A DNA stretch of 64,000 nt from Pelecanus crispus (taxonomy: Eukaryota > Chordata > Aves > Pelecaniformes > Pelecanidae), in contig NC_134653.1 of the NCBI RefSeq assembly GCF_030463565.1, forward strand, positions 31,433,150 through 31,497,149, given 5' to 3'. A program made the position numbers and the translations under genes. The notes beneath the pieces are model-generated. The model was not told the origin of the DNA. It searched no databases and worked only from the letters and a program-made list of their open reading frames with translations. This document shows positions 23,401 to 33,700 of the stretch, piece by piece. Each line of letters starts with the position of its first letter. Position 1 is the stretch's first letter.

Positions 23401-26400
23401 TCTGGCTGAAGTTGTCAAGCAGAGTGAAAGCTGAGGGACAAGATTACCTTCTGTCCTCGCAGAGAGCAAGTACAGTGGGAACAGGAACACCAGCCTCAGC
23501 GAGTGCTTTCAGTACCCTGCCAGGGAGAGTCAGAGAGCCGTGTCAGCACAGAAAGGCGTTAGGGAATCGATACTAGAACTGCATTGTTGCTAGGTGGACA
23601 CACAGTCTTTCTAAAGAGAGTTCTGTGCTCAGTTTTAAACACACTAAAATAACATGGCTGCGGGTAGGGGAAAGAAGCACACCAAAATCTTTGCATGGCT
23701 CAGAGCCCTGAGACTAACACACTCTGAAAAACCAAGGGGAGATCACAGCAGCCCCCGCAAAGCATCCTGCTGCTCTGCTGCTCAGGCAGAGACCTCTGGC
23801 ACAGCAAACTGGTTTGCAGCATGACTGCTCCAGCATGGGGCTAGCCCTTAGCTAGGCTGCTCGCTGCTCAGCTGCAGCATTGTGCTGCAACTTCCCTCCC
23901 ACCCAAGGTGCCAGACACAACAGTGAGATCCTGCCTCTCCCTGCATGGGCTGGGAGAGCTGTGGTGCGCTCTGTGGATTGGAAGGATCATAGTGCAGGAG
24001 TGGGGAGGGTGCTTTTCACAGGCACAGGGTCCTAATTGCATGCTTACCGCCAGCTGCAGAGTGGTAGCACAGCCTTATCTTTCAATCCAGGACTGCTTAC
24101 GCCAGCTGTAGCAAACGGACAGATCACAGACTGGGATATGGAGCTGTGCAAAATGCAGGGGAGGACAATGTGGGAGGCAGGCGTGTGAACTGTGAGTGTG
24201 ATGTGGAACAGAGAAGCCAAGACTGGAATAGAGAGCACTGTCCCTAGGACGGGGTTGTTTAGGATCTCCTACCAGAGTCTTCTCTGATCAGCTGGCATGA
24301 GGAGCACAGCTCCTTCTCACCTGTATTCCCTTCTGACAGCAGGGCCTGAGGGATGCAGACTGTCAGAGGGCTCCTTCTTCAGCACCAGCAAGCGATCTCC
24401 AAACTTGACGTAATAGGTCCGGGTAGACTGTCCGTGGCCAAATTGCCGTAATACTAGTGGGCCTGAAGAGTGGAGAGCAGAGGGTCAGCAGACAGAAGCA
24501 TGAGCTGGGATTATTTCTCACCACTTCTCCAGGTTTTACTTCCCCTTCCTGTGCCTGGGTCTGAGGTCTCACTTGCAGCAATCAGGAACCTACACTTTGC
24601 TCCTGTGTCCCAAATCCCTGGGAGCATGGTAATCGCTCATAGATGGCTCACAGGCCAGGAATATTCCTGGCATCTCTTTGGCAACTTGTGCGCAACACCT
24701 CCCAAATGAGGAAGTCCTAAAATGTTGTTTCCCATTTCTCAGAAGCAGTGACGAATCACTGAAACCTGAATGGCTGCACCATTTGCTTGGAGATTAGGAG
24801 CCTTTCATTAATACTATTTTTCAATCCATCTGTCATATGATGGAAAGAGCCAATGGCTCCAGATATGCAAGCTTTCAGGCTGAAGAGCAAAAAGCACTGC
24901 AATACCTGTTGCCTGGTCACTGAGAACGTTTTCAAGGTACTTTTGCAGACGATCTTTTGGGATTTCCATGCTTGGTCTCACTGAACGAGTGTATGGAACA
25001 AACCCTTGCAAAGGAAAACCCAGATAGGTTTCTAGCTCTTTGAGTGCTACTTCTGGATCATCAACCTGAAAGCAGGAGGGAGGGAGAAACACTGTGTGAG
25101 AGTTAGAAGATAAAATTGCCTGGGAAAGAAAGAGCTCTGTACACTTGTGATGCATTTACCTGTGAGTCCAACAGCACCGATCCACTGAGACACCCCAGAA
25201 TTCACTGGTCAGTCCCTGCCAGCACAGAGTGCCATTACCAATACTCGCTGAGCCTCCCTCCTTGGTCTCTGTCCCAGAGACGTGCCTCTTACTGTGGCAT
25301 AGGCACTGTGAGCTTGGGCTGGGCTAAGAGCTGGAATTCCCTGTGCGCAGTCCAGGGGAGCAGAGTTCACTCTTCCCACCAGTCCCATGCTTATCCTTCC
25401 CCCTCACCAAAGTAAAACCTCTGTGCTCACTATCTCCAAAGCCTGGGGGATAACCAGACAGTCCCCAGCTGACAGATCCATGAAGCCTCAGGGCTTCTAG
25501 AAATGTATTAAATATGTCTTATTTTCTCACATCAGATGGATGTGGTTGTCTCAACCATACAGTTAGGGCTGTTTCTCTAATAGGAAACTGAGGTGCATAA
25601 AGGAGAAGTGAATTCTCCGAGGTTACGCTGGCTGTAGGATTTAGAGCTGTGAATGAAACAGGCCAGTGCAAACTTTGCCAGTAATCCTCCCTTTTAACCC
25701 TGCCACATCCTGTAGGAATAAGGACAGGCTGAAACAAAAGGCTTGGCAACACGAGTCTGCCACTGTGATTGAAAATCCTGAGCCATTCAAGTCAAACACA
25801 GCTTCTGGACTTAGAAACCATACCCAAAGCCTGCTCTGGCTGCATTGCTTTGTACCTTCACTGTTTTAATGCCAAGCTGGGCTGCTGCTTCTAGGTTCTG
25901 GCTGCTGCTGTCGAGGAAGATGGATTCCTGGGGCTGAACACCCAAGCGCTCCAAGCACAGCTTGTAGATACGAGGATCTGGCTTGCGCATTCCTTCCTGG
26001 TAGGATTCAACCATCTACGGCAACAACAAATGGATTATGCATGAGCCTACTGTGACCACAAACATCTGTGCAGTGTTGGAAATGGAGGATGGGAGGGTGG
26101 GAAAGAGACTGACAGTCTAAGTAACATGTGAAATAAAGGACACGGGGAATGGAGGGCTGACAGAGCTGGATAGGATGTGATTCAAGTGACTGCGTGGGTG
26201 CCAATTGCTTGGCTGTGGCTCTGTCAGCTCAAATAAGCTAAACAGGATCAGCCAGTCCTTGGATGGAAGATATCCAACGAGATATCACGATGTGGGAGAC
26301 TCACTGGATGCCCCAGACTGTACTGAACCAACTGCTCAATGCTGTCCAAGAAAGCCTTGGATTGCACCACCTTCCAAATGATCTGGAAAAGCAGTGTCCT

Positions 26401-29400
26401 GACCATTGCACCTATCAACTACGCCAAAGCAATTTTCGCAGCAGCAGAGATATTGACCATAATCGCCTGCCCAAATTTGGATCAAAAAAATCTTGAGTCA
26501 GTCTCTGAATACTCATATTGCCCTCAAAACCATAAAAAATTCAAGCAATATTTCAACCCTGCACTGATAGACACTCTAGGAATAGAAATGAATCTATTAG
26601 ATAGACATAAAAGCCAGTCCTAATGGAAATCCACATTCAATTAATTCTTTTTTTCCCACTAATTACTGTGCAGTGCTGTTGCCTGCTGTTACAGAAGAGC
26701 CACACCACATGAGTGATGACACCGGATAGGCCATGGTTATTAAAGTGCTTTGAAACAGTCTGGGATGAAAGGTAGCACAGAGCATCACAACAGAGCATCA
26801 CTCCACTAAGAGAACTTCATAGGCACTGGTGTCACTAGGATAATGCACAGAAAGCTGAGTTGATAATGACATAATGTTGACAAGATGACTTTAAACAGTC
26901 CCAGGTTTTACATGTACCAATACTACTCTTCTTTGCATATTTTGTTGTCTCGATCAAGGCTATAAAACAAACTTAAGACATGAATAAACTCCTGAAATTT
27001 GAAGATGTGAGCTGGGGCACACAAAAGAGCAAATTTTCTGTCATGCTGAGGCAAGTCCTCATAACTGCCTGGTAAAGTGAAGCCACTCAAACCAGCCTCG
27101 AGGTTCATGGTGAATCTTCTGCTTCATCTTTGCAAAAGCGAAGCATGCTGGGAGAGGGGTCTCTGCCTGCTCATCAGCTCAGACAGATTGGCATGTTGGG
27201 GTAGTGGGAGTTTTCTCATATGGGGGATGCTTTGCAATTCTTTGGGATGAAACAAACTTTAAAAGAGTAAGGGCTAAATATAAAGCAAGCAGGGGCACTG
27301 GGTAATAACATTTATTTCTTGTCTAGCATTCCAGCTTCTAAGTCCTTTATCAACATCGCTAGCTATGCCTGTTACATGTATACTTGTGGTTGTGGGGGTA
27401 TTTTGCAATGAATTTTCAAAGGCACAAGTACCTGCCACTCACTCAGACTCTCTTCAAGGCTCAGTCACTACAACAAATTGTGCCAGGAAATATTTTCACA
27501 GACTATTACATTTATGTCTGCTAATACATGCTGCCGGTCGCTGCTCATTTGGTCCCTGCATGTAAAGAACTTCAGTTGCAGCTTTCTACAGACGTAGCTA
27601 CAGAAATGCATTTTGCAATCCATCCAGGCTTACCACATCAAAGTGCTCTCGGTCTAGGGGCAGAAAGCCCTCTCCATTCAGCAGACAGAAGCTGTTGCTT
27701 AGAAGAGCTGTCTTAAGACCTTCTGCACGGATACACTGTACTGCTTCTGCCATTATGGGGAGCTGTTTTATCATCTCATTTTTGATCAAGTCCAAGAGAA
27801 AAGAGTCCACTGGAACACAGATATTTGCCTAAGAAACCAGAGACACACACACCCCCCCCAAGAATGATAATTAGCCATAAATGGTTTTTAAGCAGGGAGG
27901 AAAATAAGAGTGGTTGGGTAGGTAGGTTGCCTGATCATCTTTTCTTGCTGTCCTACTCCCTTTTGCAGCAGAAGGCAGTCAGTGAATATCCCAGCTAAAT
28001 TGCTTAGACCAAATAAACATGCGTTCTCACATGACTAAGTCTACAGAAGCAGCAGCAGAGATAAAGGGCTGATTTGGGGAAAGAGAAATGCACTAGGACT
28101 GTGCCTGCCACGGAATGAAGGCAGGTTAGAGATATATACTGCTTTACCATTCAGCAAGCAGGAAAGGAACCTGCATTTTAGACTGAGCTGTTTGAAAAAG
28201 ACTTTATTCAAAAGAGGATTCTTGCACTGTGTTCCTGGAGCTGTCGTGGAGGGGCTTCTATTGATCTTAAGAACCCTTCCTGGAGGCCACGGCCTCCATC
28301 CATTGAGCGTGCCCATGTAAGAACTAGCAGCAAAAGCCTTTTAGCTGATCTCTGACTCTCTGTCTTCTCATCTCAGCTGATCCTAGAGATGTCTTGAAGT
28401 AAAAAAAAGCTATGAAATATGCAGGAAGAGGCTGATGGAAGTGAAGGCAAATTCAGCTGATCAATCTGCCTGGGTACCAGAATGACGATGGCAGTGAAAA
28501 GTCTGCCCTGATCAGACAGCAATGCTTCCTAGATGGTAAATCCAGACCCTTCCATCAAAGGATTTCTTTTAAAAGCTTCTCTTTCCTCCCTGAACCACCA
28601 CATTGCAGGATCCTGTTTCCCTGCAGTCAGGAAGCAAAAAGAGAGGAGGGGGGAGTTGGCTTACAATCTCAAAGCACTGCTGTCCCAATTCCTGCAAAAA
28701 CTCCACAGTCGTCAGCTCTCCTCTTGTGTACTTCAGAGAGGGACTATTTTCCCCTCCAGAGAGTATAGCTTGCTGGATGGTGCCGGCTGGAATACAATTC
28801 CGGGCCTCCCAGTCTATACAGAGAAAAGTAAGAAAGCCAGGAGAGAGCATATACGGCATCCTCAGAACTGGGAAACTAGCTTGAAATCCCTCTGAGGTCT
28901 GATACATTGACCAGCACTCACGAGAAATGATGTGCTGGACTGGGGTAATTTACCCAGACATGGAGAGAAGAAGTTTGGGCATTCCCCCAGCCGAAGCACC
29001 TCACCTCTGTTTTTGGTGTGGTACCCTTGGGATGAAAACACGGAGTTCTTAAAGTGCCCTGAAGGACAGTACCCACGTTGGGTGGTATCAGCCAGAGTCA
29101 TTAGAGGACAGTTTCAGTACCAGATGGGTTCAGGCCCTGATCTGGAGCTGTCAACGCAGGTGCCAGTTGCTGTCCGTTCTAGCACTTCTGATGGCACAAC
29201 AGGGTACCATCGTCGTCATTGCAAGTTCTTGAATATCTTACCAGAACCAGAGGCAGCTGACAGGGACACCTGAAATTTCTTTTCCCTCCATGCATAGAAA
29301 CAACAGGAGCAAATAAGAAATGAGAATACGCACCCGCGGCTGTCTTGTAAGGGGCCGGAAGGAGCACTCCGCTTGCGTCAAAGATCACGGCTTTATAATG

Positions 29401-29526
29401 GCACCATCCCGATTGCCTCCGCCGAATTAACCCCTGTGGGTGCTGCCAGATCCCGGCACAGAGCAGGTAAGGGGCGCGGGTAATGCTCCTCAGGTACATG
29501 CTGCGGAAAATTTGCAGCTGGCTCAT
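17479..29526 (-). CDS. ACAD10: ACAD10-like: HAD-like plus phosphotransferase-like protein, acyl-CoA dehydrogenase part not found
   Basis: Twelve coding exons on the minus strand splice in phase: 29526-29334, 28813-28665, 27828-27634, 26014-25856, 25065-24906, 24462-24321, 23516-23448, 22646-22465, 21892-21742, 19923-19778, 18933-18760, 17855-17479 (698 aa if the last is read to its stop). Human ACAD10 has 1059 aa in three modules: HAD-like, APH-like kinase, acyl-CoA dehydrogenase. Residues 44-250 are HAD-like ([39 protein letters not shown]). Residues about 265-600 are APH-like ([29 protein letters not shown]), followed by [13 protein letters not shown]. The kinase metal-site DWE of mammals reads GWK (codons 19871-19863). 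The last exon keeps a strong donor, AAG then GTGAGA, at 17500/17499, just after [11 protein letters not shown], which aligns with human RWSPSPLIEDLK. No later exon was found; reading through adds six residues and a stop. A CTCCTCAG acceptor just before the ATG suggests an upstream noncoding exon in the promoter shared with BRAP. Identity is firm; activity is doubtful. Confidence 0.88.
20646..21208 (+). mobile_element. Solo LTR of an avian endogenous retrovirus (ERVL-type likely)
   Basis: A 563-bp element begins TGTCCTGGTTTCGG and ends CCACGACA, flanked on both sides by the 5-bp duplication CACCC (20641-20645 and 21209-21213). TG...CA ends plus a 5-bp target duplication define an LTR insertion, and five bases point to the ERVL class. 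The body resembles an LTR common in Neoaves. It has a TATA-like region near 20900, an 18-bp perfect palindrome at 20929-20946, an AT-rich simple stretch at about 21009-21060 and an ATTAAA poly(A) signal near 21071. No internal retroviral genes are attached, so it is a recombined solo LTR fossil. It lies in the ACAD10 intron between exons 10 and 9, opposite to ACAD10. The intact target duplication suggests moderate rather than great age. Confidence 0.92.
25555..25650 (-). mobile_element. Possible MIR-like SINE relic
   Basis: The plus strand reads AGGAAACTGAGGTGCATAAA followed by a 'gtgaattctccgaggttac' segment, resembling the complement of MIR ('aggaaactgaggcacagagaggttaagtgacttgcccaaggtcac'). 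Strongly diverged. It lies in the ACAD10 intron between exons 5 and 4. Confidence 0.45.
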
Positions 29527-29592
29527 ACTGACTGAGGAGAGAGGCTAGGATGCAAAGTATAGAATTACAAGGGTAAATATTTATTCATGCAC

Positions 29593-29695
29593 ATAGAATC
29601 ATAGCATCATTTAGGTTGGAAAAGACCTTTAAGATCATCCAGTCGAACCATTAACCTAACACTACCACTACACATGAAGTGTCCCAGCCAAATTG
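29593..29695 (-). mobile_element. CR1 LINE 3'-end fragment
   Basis: The plus strand begins ATAGAATCATAG, the complement of the CR1 terminal octamer tail, followed by TTAGGTTGGAAAAGACCTTT and AAGATCATCCAGT, the usual CR1 3' UTR on the complementary strand. Only about 100 bp remain. It lies just upstream of ACAD10 coding exon 1, probably in the intron after a noncoding first exon, in the same orientation as ACAD10. Confidence 0.88.
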
Positions 29696-30133
29696 GGGCA
29701 CATGAACGTGGTTTTACAGATTCTGGTCCTTACACCCTTCAAATGTTCAGGTACAACGTAATTTGACTAATCACTAACATCCACACTACTGATTACTAAT
29801 CACAGCAAAACTTTGCAAAGTGACTACATTTTTGCAACGTTCTTGTTGCTTGTCTATTCATCCAGATGTCCCTGGAGTCACTCTTGCTATTGTCGCTTTT
29901 CGCTGATCCAGACAACGCCGAGAGGGTTGCAAAGACATGTTAGAGGGGCTATAGGATGCTGGCGTTATCTTGATTATCCTTCACGGACAGCTCTAAGCCA
30001 TGAAACAAAGTCCTCATTCCAGGACTGGGCTGTCTTACGTTCTTTTAATTAAGCATGAACCATACCAATGCCTGGCACAGCCCTGAGCTGCAAGATACCA
30101 ACATGGTGGGTGTGAGGGGAAAGGAAGAAAGCC

Positions 30134-30169
30134 GGGGGGGGGGGGTGTATTTTTTGGGGGGAGGGGGGG
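30134..30169 (+). repeat. G-run cluster (quadruplex-prone)
   Basis: A run of about 12 G at 30134-30145, then after a short T-rich spacer a run of G broken by one A (30156-30169), in total enough G tracts for an intramolecular G-quadruplex on the plus strand. It lies at the distal edge of the ACAD10/BRAP promoter island. Confidence 0.8.
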
Positions 30170-30340
30170 TGCTTCAGTCTAAGGGGATGGGGCCTGGTCC
30201 CTCGAGCTTGGCTGCGTTGCCATGGTAACGGGGCCTGTGGCTTTGGTGCAGGCCTGCCCAGGCAGGACCGTCACACACGGCCCTTCCACCCCCAGTGTCC
30301 CACCCCTCCTCTCAGCCCTTGAGTCACCCTTTGGGGCGCC

Positions 30341-30403
30341 GGGGCGTGGAGGGGGGGGCCCGGAAGGGACAAGTCCCTTCCGGGCCCCCCCCCTCCGCGC
30401 CCC
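30341..30403. repeat. Near-perfect GC-rich inverted repeat (about 30-bp arms, 2-bp centre)
   Basis: The left arm at 30341-30370 is the reverse complement of the right arm at 30373-30403 apart from one T:G pair and one extra C in the C-run. The centre is AA. Inner arms are CCCGGAAGGGAC and GTCCCTTCCGGG, so each contains one CCGGAAG ETS-type motif in opposite orientation. The structure could extrude as a cruciform or fold as RNA. Confidence 0.93.
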
Positions 30404-30484
30404 GACCCCCCTAGGCCTAGTCCAGACCAGGCCTTGCCAGCAAGAGGGCAGGCTTCACCGTGCCATTTGACCCCAGCCCCTAAA

Positions 30485-30517
30485 TCTCGCGAGAATACAC
30501 CTGGCAGTCTCGCGAGA
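30485..30517. promoter_or_regulatory. Two TCTCGCGAGA core-promoter palindromes
   Basis: Perfect 10-bp copies lie at 30485-30494 and 30508-30517, 23 bp start to start, about two helical turns. The motif is an established TATA-less and often bidirectional core-promoter element. Here it lies about 215-250 bp upstream of the BRAP start codon. Confidence 0.9.
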
Positions 30518-30731
30518 AGCAGCCAGGCGCCGCTTGTAGCCCCCCGGCGCCGTCCTCCTCCTCCTCCACAGCTGCCGCTGCCGCCGCGTCATCGTCGCCG
30601 CCGCCGCTACGTCACCGCGTCGCCGGCGTGACCCCGGCGGGGTCAGAGAGGAAAGGTGCGGGAGGCGGAAGCGGTGCTTCATCTCCGTTGGCCTCCTCGG
30701 AGCGCGGTGGCGGCCCGCGGTGCCCGGGCCC

Positions 30732-33700
30732 ATGAGCGTGTCCCTGGTGGTGATCCGGCTGGAGCTGGCCGAGCACTCGCCGCTGCCCGCGGGCTTCGCT
30801 TACAGCGCGGCTGGTGAGTCTCTCCGGTCCGGTCCGGTTCCCTCCCACCCGGGGAACTGGGCCCGAGTGCGGGTCAGCCCTGGCCGCCGTGGCGGCGGAG
30901 GGAGCTGTGCCCTGGCCGCGGCCCACAGGTGCTTGAGGAGGGGGTCGGGGTCGCCATTCCGGTGCTGCCGGTGGGTCCCGGTACCGGGGCTCCGCTCCCA
31001 CCACCCTGTCCCAACGCCTCCTTATTCCTGCGCAGCTCCGGAGATGGCTGCGGAGAGCACCGGGGCGGCCCCGGCTGCTGTGCCGTCCTGCTTGGAGGGG
31101 AAGGGCCCTGGGGAGCGGGCGGCCATCCTCCACCAGCACCTCGGCCGCAGGGAGATGACCGACGTGATCATTGAGACCATCCAGCCGCGGCCAGGTACCG
31201 GCCTCGGGGGGAGGAAATGCCTTTTTTCGGGTCTGTGGCTTGTCACCCCCCCACCCTGGTGTGGCGGTGCCTTATTGTGGAAGGGGAGCACAGCACTTCC
31301 CAGGCGCTGGCCCTGCCAGTGGCAACTGTCTGTCAGCGTGGGGATGGCGGAGGTGCTGCTGGGTTTGCGGGTCTTGAGTCAGTGGTGCAGTTTAGAAAAC
31401 AAGTAGAGAAGTTAAAGAATGCGTGTTGGGGTCCAGATAGGAGAGCTGGTTATTGCTGGCAAACGTTTTCCACTTTGTAAAGGGTTCATTTATTTTGGGT
31501 TACACTGTGGGCTGGTTGGTGTTTTGCTTGCCAGCGTTGCTGGCCTGTAGGAATGGGACTGTTCAGCTCTACAGATGTTAAATTACCTGGTAGAGGGCAG
31601 GTTTCAAGACGGAAACTCCCAAGTTGTGTCAAATATCTGAGCCACCTTTGGAGGAGCAGCTCGCTGCTGCAGGGCTCTCCTCGCCCATGCTCAGCCAACG
31701 TGTCCTGGTTGCTTTGTGTTGATAACCAGTGCCTGTTGGGATTTCACCGGGTACAAAACTCGCCTAGCTTGATCCACAGCACTGGGTCCTGCCAGGGGCT
31801 CGCACGGGATGTCTGGCAGCTCTGGAGTTTCCCCTGGAACAGCAAAGATGAGAGGTGTCTCGTTCTGCTGTTTTCCAGGGTTGTAATTTGTCTTCTTGGG
31901 TTGCTGTTGTGTACATGCAGGCTATGCTTAGGGAACAGCAGACGTTTCTGATGCGCCATTAGTAATGTGGAAACTTTTGATTTGTAAAAGATGAAACAAA
32001 AGCTGGCATGGAAGGAAGAAAATCTTCAGAGGCTGCATCTGCTGAGGACAAAAATAAACATGACGATCAAAGTAAAGAGCGTGAGGTGGCTCCAGACTCG
32101 CCTTCAAAACAGCTCCCTGACCAGATTTCCTTCTTCAGCGGGAATCCCTCAGTTGAAATTGTTCACGGCATTATGCATCTGTACAAAACAAAGTAAGAAT
32201 GCTTGACTAATTGTAGCTTTAGTGGGAACAGTGCTCCTGAATAATGCCGCCACCTGGAAGGGTGAGTCTGTCACCCTGGGGCTGTGGCTCCTGAGGTGAG
32301 ACAAACAGGAAGGGTGACTCGCACCCGAGAGGGCAGGCAGGTCTGTGTGTTGCTGGTAGAGTGTGGGGCTGGCCTGGGTCCCCCACCTGCGGGTGATGCT
32401 GCTCCAGGTGGAGAGGGCTTGTGCTGGGGGCTGTAATAGCATAAGATGAATGCAGGTCCCTAAAAAATGATGTTGAAAAGCAGCTTCTCAAGGGATCCCA
32501 CAATTCAATTGTGATCTCTGGGATCCTGGCAGGAGCTGTCTGAAGTAGGAGGCTTCATCCTGTATTTCAGGGATTACAATTCCACGCTGTTCCCCTAGAA
32601 TTGTGTGAGAACTTCCATTTTGGGTCTTCCTGAAAGCTATCAGGAGACACAAAATGGGCATTTGAAATACCAACAAACGTTGCTCGTTTGTTCTAGGAAT
32701 AGTTCTGAGCATCTGTGGCTTGCCAACTTCTACTGTTCTTATAGAAAAACAGATGTCAAATTATGCCTGACAAAACCATTGTTTATTGGAGCTGCCCAGT
32801 TTAATCCTTCGCTAAAGAGTAATAGTTTCACGAGAGTGCGTTGGACGCTTACCACAACCCCTTGCTTCTTTTTGTTAATATCTACAAATGTGCAAAAGAG
32901 GGTTAAGATTGACAACAAAGCTATTGTAGTAACTGTGGCTGTTGGAAGTGTGATGTATCCAGCTCTGCCTTTGTCCTCTCTAAAATGACATGAAGTTGTG
33001 TCACCGTTGCCTTACCAGCAAGATGACCTCTTTAAAAGAAGACGTAAGGCGCAGCGCCATGCTGTGTATCCTCACAGTCCCTGCGACGATGACCAGTCAC
33101 GACCTGATGAAGTTTGTGGCTTCCTTCTACGAAGTAATTGAGCACATGAAAATCATTCGAGATTCCACTCCAAACCAGTACATGGTGCTGATAAAGTTTA
33201 GCTCGCAGGTAAGAGCTGGAAGTCCCTTTGATGTAGAAGGGACAGCACCGTCATATACAGCTGCTGTTTAGGAGTGCTGTCTGGCGTCACTGGCCAGCTG
33301 TTAGCCAAGATTGTGCTTTACCCTTGGAGAAACAGTCCTGTCTTATTGCCCAGAGCTTTCCTGGGGCTCCTGACTAGGATTTAGTCCCACACCTTGACCT
33401 GGAGGCAAGCGTCTGACATGTTCTAGCTATCCTATTTCTTGTTGGCAGGATATTTTAAAAAAATAGTAAGGATACACAGTTCTCTGCTATCTCAGAGCAT
33501 ATTTGAAAAGGGAGTGGTGCGTTGTACTATACTGAACAGAAAGGACCCGGCCGGTGGGGCTTTGTTTGCATTTTAGGAAAGACTTGTTCTGCTTTTCTGA
33601 GGAGCTGGGTGGTCTCACAGCCACTGGCAGTACAGTGTGAAAAAGACAGTCTCCCCCAAAACTGAGAGTCTAAGGGATGAATTGATAACCAGATAATACA

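Larger units (their letters stand above)
30180..30731. promoter_or_regulatory. Bidirectional CpG-island promoter between ACAD10 and BRAP
   Basis: ACAD10 (minus) and BRAP (plus) start head to head with 1.2 kb between start codons. The CpG- and GC-rich core lies nearer BRAP. It holds a GC-rich inverted repeat with two facing CCGGAAG ETS motifs (30341-30403), two TCTCGCGAGA palindromes (30485-30494 and 30508-30517) and no TATA box. ETS/GABP sites and TCTCGCGAGA are both known features of bidirectional housekeeping promoters. The likely splice acceptor directly before the ACAD10 ATG (29532/29531) implies that ACAD10 also begins in this island with a noncoding exon. Transcription start sites are not placed. 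Confidence 0.75.
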
